Position numbers and translations under genes: made by a program. Shown here in pieces: positions 61,612-64,000 of a stretch of 64,000 bases of DNA. This DNA is from Bacillus sp. MM2020_1. Its GTDB lineage: Bacteria; Bacillota; Bacilli; Bacillales; Cytobacillaceae. How positions within the stretch are numbered: position 1 is the stretch's first letter; every line of letters begins with the position of its first letter. The notes under the pieces are model-generated. The model had not been told where the DNA came from. It saw nothing but the letters and a program-made list of their open reading frames with translations, and made no database searches. The DNA lies in NCBI GenBank assembly GCA_011250595.1, contig JAANMP010000008.1:1-64000 (forward strand). The letters run 5' to 3'.

Positions 61612-62703
61612 TCACCTCGTCTCCTCTTTCCGCTCCTTTGCACGAAGTTGCCCGCATGCTGCAGCGATATCTGACCCTTGCTCCCTGCGAATGGTTACGT
61701 TAATTCCTCGGTTTTTTAATGTTTTTTCAAAAGCAAAAATTTTGTCTCTTGGTGTCCGAACATAATCTCTTTCAGGAACATAGTTTACAGGAATTAAATT
61801 CACATGGCATTTTAAACCTTTTAATAAAACAGCTAACTCCTCCGCATGTTCGACTGAATCGTTTACACCGCCAAAAAGACCATATTCAAAGCTTATTCTA
61901 CGTCCTGTCTTATCGATATAATACCTTACTGCTTCCATTAAGTCATCAAGTTTATATGCCTTGTTAATAGGCATTAACCTTGAGCGCAATTCCGTATTAG
62001 GAGCGTGCAAAGAAATAGCAAAATTAATTTGTGTATTTTCATCTGCAAATTGATAAATTTTTGGAACAATGCCGCTTGTTGATACGGTTATATGGCGTGC
62101 TCCGATATTAAGAGCCTTTTCATGATTAATTATTTTTAAAAATGAAAGCATGTTATCGTAGTTATCAAATGGTTCACCGATACCCATGATGACAACGGAA
62201 TTTACACGCTCATCTGTTTCGTCAAGTGTTTGTTGTACTTTTACAACTTGAGCGACGATCTCGCCTGCTTCTAAATGTCTTTTTAATCCGCCTAATGTGG
62301 AGGCACAAAAGGTGCAGCCAATTCGGCAGCCAACCTGTGTTGTAACACAAACGGAGTTTCCATAATCATGGCGCATTAGCACCGTTTCGATAGAATATCC
62401 ATCATGAAGTTCAAACAGAAATTTGATTGTTCCATCAGTTGATGTTTGTTGAATCGCCGTTTTTAATGTTGTAAGGTCAAAATGACTTGCAAGCTTATCA
62501 CGTAAACCTTTCCCGACATTACTCATATCCTCAAATGAAGTAATTCGTTTTTTATAAAGCCATTCAAAGATTTGTTCGGCACGGAATGGCTTTTCACCAT
62601 TCTCTGAAAGCCAATTCCTTAATTCGTTAAGCTGCAATGAATAAATTGATTTCTTCTTTATTTCCTTAGCTGTATTTGTCTCAGTTGTATTTAATTGTTC
62701 CAA
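61612..62703 (-). CDS. rlmN: 23S rRNA A2503 / tRNA A37 C2-methyltransferase RlmN
   Basis: Radical-SAM dual-specificity methylase. The iron-sulfur motif is [10 protein letters not shown] (CxxxCxxC; about residues 120-129). The GEPFDNYDN segment and the C-terminal methyl-carrying Cys region ([13 protein letters not shown]) are present. The length is 363 residues. The start codon is TTG with AAGGTGT upstream. It lies 3 bases after rsmB. Confidence 0.96.
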   Translation of the reverse strand: MEQLNTTETNTAKEIKKKSIYSLQLNELRNWLSENGEKPFRAEQIFEWLYKKRITSFEDMSNVGKGLRDKLASHFDLTTLKTAIQQTSTDGTIKFLFELHDGYSIETVLMRHDYGNSVCVTTQVGCRIGCTFCASTLGGLKRHLEAGEIVAQVVKVQQTLDETDERVNSVVIMGIGEPFDNYDNMLSFLKIINHEKALNIGARHITVSTSGIVPKIYQFADENTQINFAISLHAPNTELRSRLMPINKAYKLDDLMEAVRYYIDKTGRRISFEYGLFGGVNDSVEHAEELAVLLKGLKCHVNLIPVNYVPERDYVRTPRDKIFAFEKTLKNRGINVTIRREQGSDIAAACGQLRAKERKEETR

Positions 62704-62706
62704 CTG

Positions 62707-64000
62707 TTACACCTTCTTCCTTAAAACTGCAATATAAAATCCATCTGACCCAATATCTTGAGGGAATATTTGTAAATCAAAGCCTGTGATTAGTGGCTGG
62801 ATAGCTTCAGGCATCCTGCTTTTGAAGGATGCATCTCCTTCAAATTGCGGGTTATTCTGTAGGAATGTCTTAACCGTATATTCATTTTCTTCTTTATCTA
62901 CTGTACATGTACTATAGACAAGAATGCCGCCCTTTTTCAATAAGGGGGTTACGGACGTTAATAAGTCTTGCTGAATCGTACTTAATCGCTGAATATCCAT
63001 CTCGGTTTTAGTATACTTCATATCTGGCTTTCTCCTCATGACCCCGAGACCGGAACAAGGAGCATCAAGAAGAATCCGATCAAATGATTCAGTTTGGAAC
63101 TTTTCTTGTATTTTTCTTGAATCAGATACACTTGTTTTAATATTTTCTAACCCTAAACGTTTTGCATTATCATTAATTAATCTTACTTTGTGCTGATGAA
63201 GATCGACCGAGATAACTTCACCCGTATTGTTCATTTTCTCAGCAATATGTGTACTTTTACCACCCGGTGCCGCGCAGGCATCGAGGATAAATTCGTTTGG
63301 CTCCGCCCCTAATGCATAGGCTACAAGCATTGAACTTTCATCTTGAATCGTAAACATTCCATACTTAAATGAGATTGTAGATGCTAGATTTCCCTTTATC
63401 GATCTAATTGCCTCAGGAATAATAGGGCTTTTTTCGATTTGAAAACCATCCTCTTCTAAAATTGCAACACATTCATCTCTTGAAACTTTTGTAAGATTAA
63501 CTCTGGCTGTTTGCAATGGCGCTGTTAGGTTGATCTCACACATTTCTTTCGTTTTTTGATAACCAAATTGGTTCACCCATCTAGTAATCAGCCATTCAGG
63601 GTGACTCGTTTCAAGTGATAGTCTTTTGTTTGGGTCCGTGACATCTTCCATGGACGGGAGTCCTTCCCTTTGAATGCTCCGCAACACTCCGTTTACTAAA
63701 CTTGCTATCCCTTTATGACCACGACTTTTAGCAATTTCCACTGCTTCATAGATAGCAGCTCTGTCCGGTATACGATCGAGATAAACCATTTGATAGAGCG
63801 TAAGTCTAAGTAAATGATGAACCCAACTGGCTAACTTCTTATTATCTTTGACGAACGGCTCTAAATAATAGTCGAGCGCCATTCTTCTTTGTAAAGTTCC
63901 ATACGTCAATTCAGTAAGAAGTCCGACGTCCTTAGCAGACAAATCGTGTTTTTCAATTGTAGAATTAAGCAGTAAATTACTGTAGGATTGGTTTTTTTCA
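62707..64000 (-). CDS. rsmB: 16S rRNA m5C967 methyltransferase RsmB, 5' end outside window
   Basis: Methylates C967 of 16S rRNA. The NusB-like N-terminal domain is incomplete because the gene runs off the window edge; the in-frame sequence upstream of the first Met here continues as NQSYSNLLLNSTIEKHDLSA, matching the family. The catalytic NOL1/NOP2/sun domain has DAPCSGLGVMRRKPD (motif IV) and the nucleophile Cys in LVYSTCTVDKEEN. It is the first gene visible of the rsmB-rlmN-prpC-prkC-rsgA-rpe-thiN run. Confidence 0.96.
   Translation of the reverse strand, partial: EKNQSYSNLLLNSTIEKHDLSAKDVGLLTELTYGTLQRRMALDYYLEPFVKDNKKLASWVHHLLRLTLYQMVYLDRIPDRAAIYEAVEIAKSRGHKGIASLVNGVLRSIQREGLPSMEDVTDPNKRLSLETSHPEWLITRWVNQFGYQKTKEMCEINLTAPLQTARVNLTKVSRDECVAILEEDGFQIEKSPIIPEAIRSIKGNLASTISFKYGMFTIQDESSMLVAYALGAEPNEFILDACAAPGGKSTHIAEKMNNTGEVISVDLHQHKVRLINDNAKRLGLENIKTSVSDSRKIQEKFQTESFDRILLDAPCSGLGVMRRKPDMKYTKTEMDIQRLSTIQQDLLTSVTPLLKKGGILVYSTCTVDKEENEYTVKTFLQNNPQFEGDASFKSRMPEAIQPLITGFDLQIFPQDIGSDGFYIAVLRKKV

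Overview
The window is a piece of a low-GC, endospore-forming Bacillota chromosome, most like Bacillaceae (Bacillus/Neobacillus type). The evidence is near-identical CodY, HslU/HslV and RlmN-PrpC-PrkC-RsgA architecture to Bacillus subtilis, a PolC-type replicative polymerase, a FapR-controlled plsX-fabD-fabG-acpP cluster, Bacillus-style sigma-A promoters, and a 27-codon spoVM gene. It is an ordinary core 'housekeeping' region. About 60 genes run almost without a break on the minus strand; only rpmB is on the plus strand. I see no phage, insertion sequence, CRISPR, tRNA or rRNA.

Layout, by rising coordinate (so transcription runs backwards through the list): rpsO, ribF, truB, rbfA, ylxP, infB, ylxQ, rnpM, nusA, rimP (translation and transcription factor operon); polC; rseP, dxr, cdsA, uppS (envelope and isoprenoid operon); frr, pyrH, tsf, rpsB; codY, hslU, hslV, a decayed xerC, trmFO; topA; dprA; sucD, sucC; a GC-rich repeat; rnhB with an inserted sdaAA-sdaAB-regulator block; rbgA, lepB; rplS, trmD, rimM, ylqD, khpA, rpsP; a second repeat; ffh, ylxM; ftsY, smc, rnc; acpP, fabG, fabD, plsX, fapR; recG, sdaAA, sdaAB; fakA, yloU; rpmB; spoVM; thiN, rpe, rsgA, prkC, prpC, rlmN and rsmB, which runs off the right edge.

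The biology is growth-linked: ribosomal proteins and their maturation factors, initiation and elongation factors, SRP components, chromosome condensation and topology, fatty-acid and phospholipid synthesis with its own regulator, the HslVU protease, the CodY nutrient regulator, and the PrkC/PrpC kinase-phosphatase pair next to the GTPase RsgA.

The interesting signals are departures from the B. subtilis order. (1) Between trmFO and hslV only about 58 codons of the 5' end of xerC (codV) survive, with its ribosome-binding site but three internal stop codons. (2) proS is missing between rseP and polC. (3) The fla/che operon is missing between codY and rpsB, and ylqG/ylqH are missing between rnhB and sucC. 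(4) A second L-serine dehydratase operon, with a YheO/DauR-like regulator and a good CcpA (cre) site, sits between rbgA and rnhB, while the ancestral-position copy remains next to recG. (5) There are two GC-rich palindromic repeats of a type that recurs in Bacillaceae. (6) A promoter followed by an intrinsic terminator forms a possible attenuator leader before rimP-nusA. I did not find a clearly new multi-gene system. Start sites were re-chosen from the ribosome-binding sites where the longest reading frame was implausible; homology statements come from memory of the families, not from a search.
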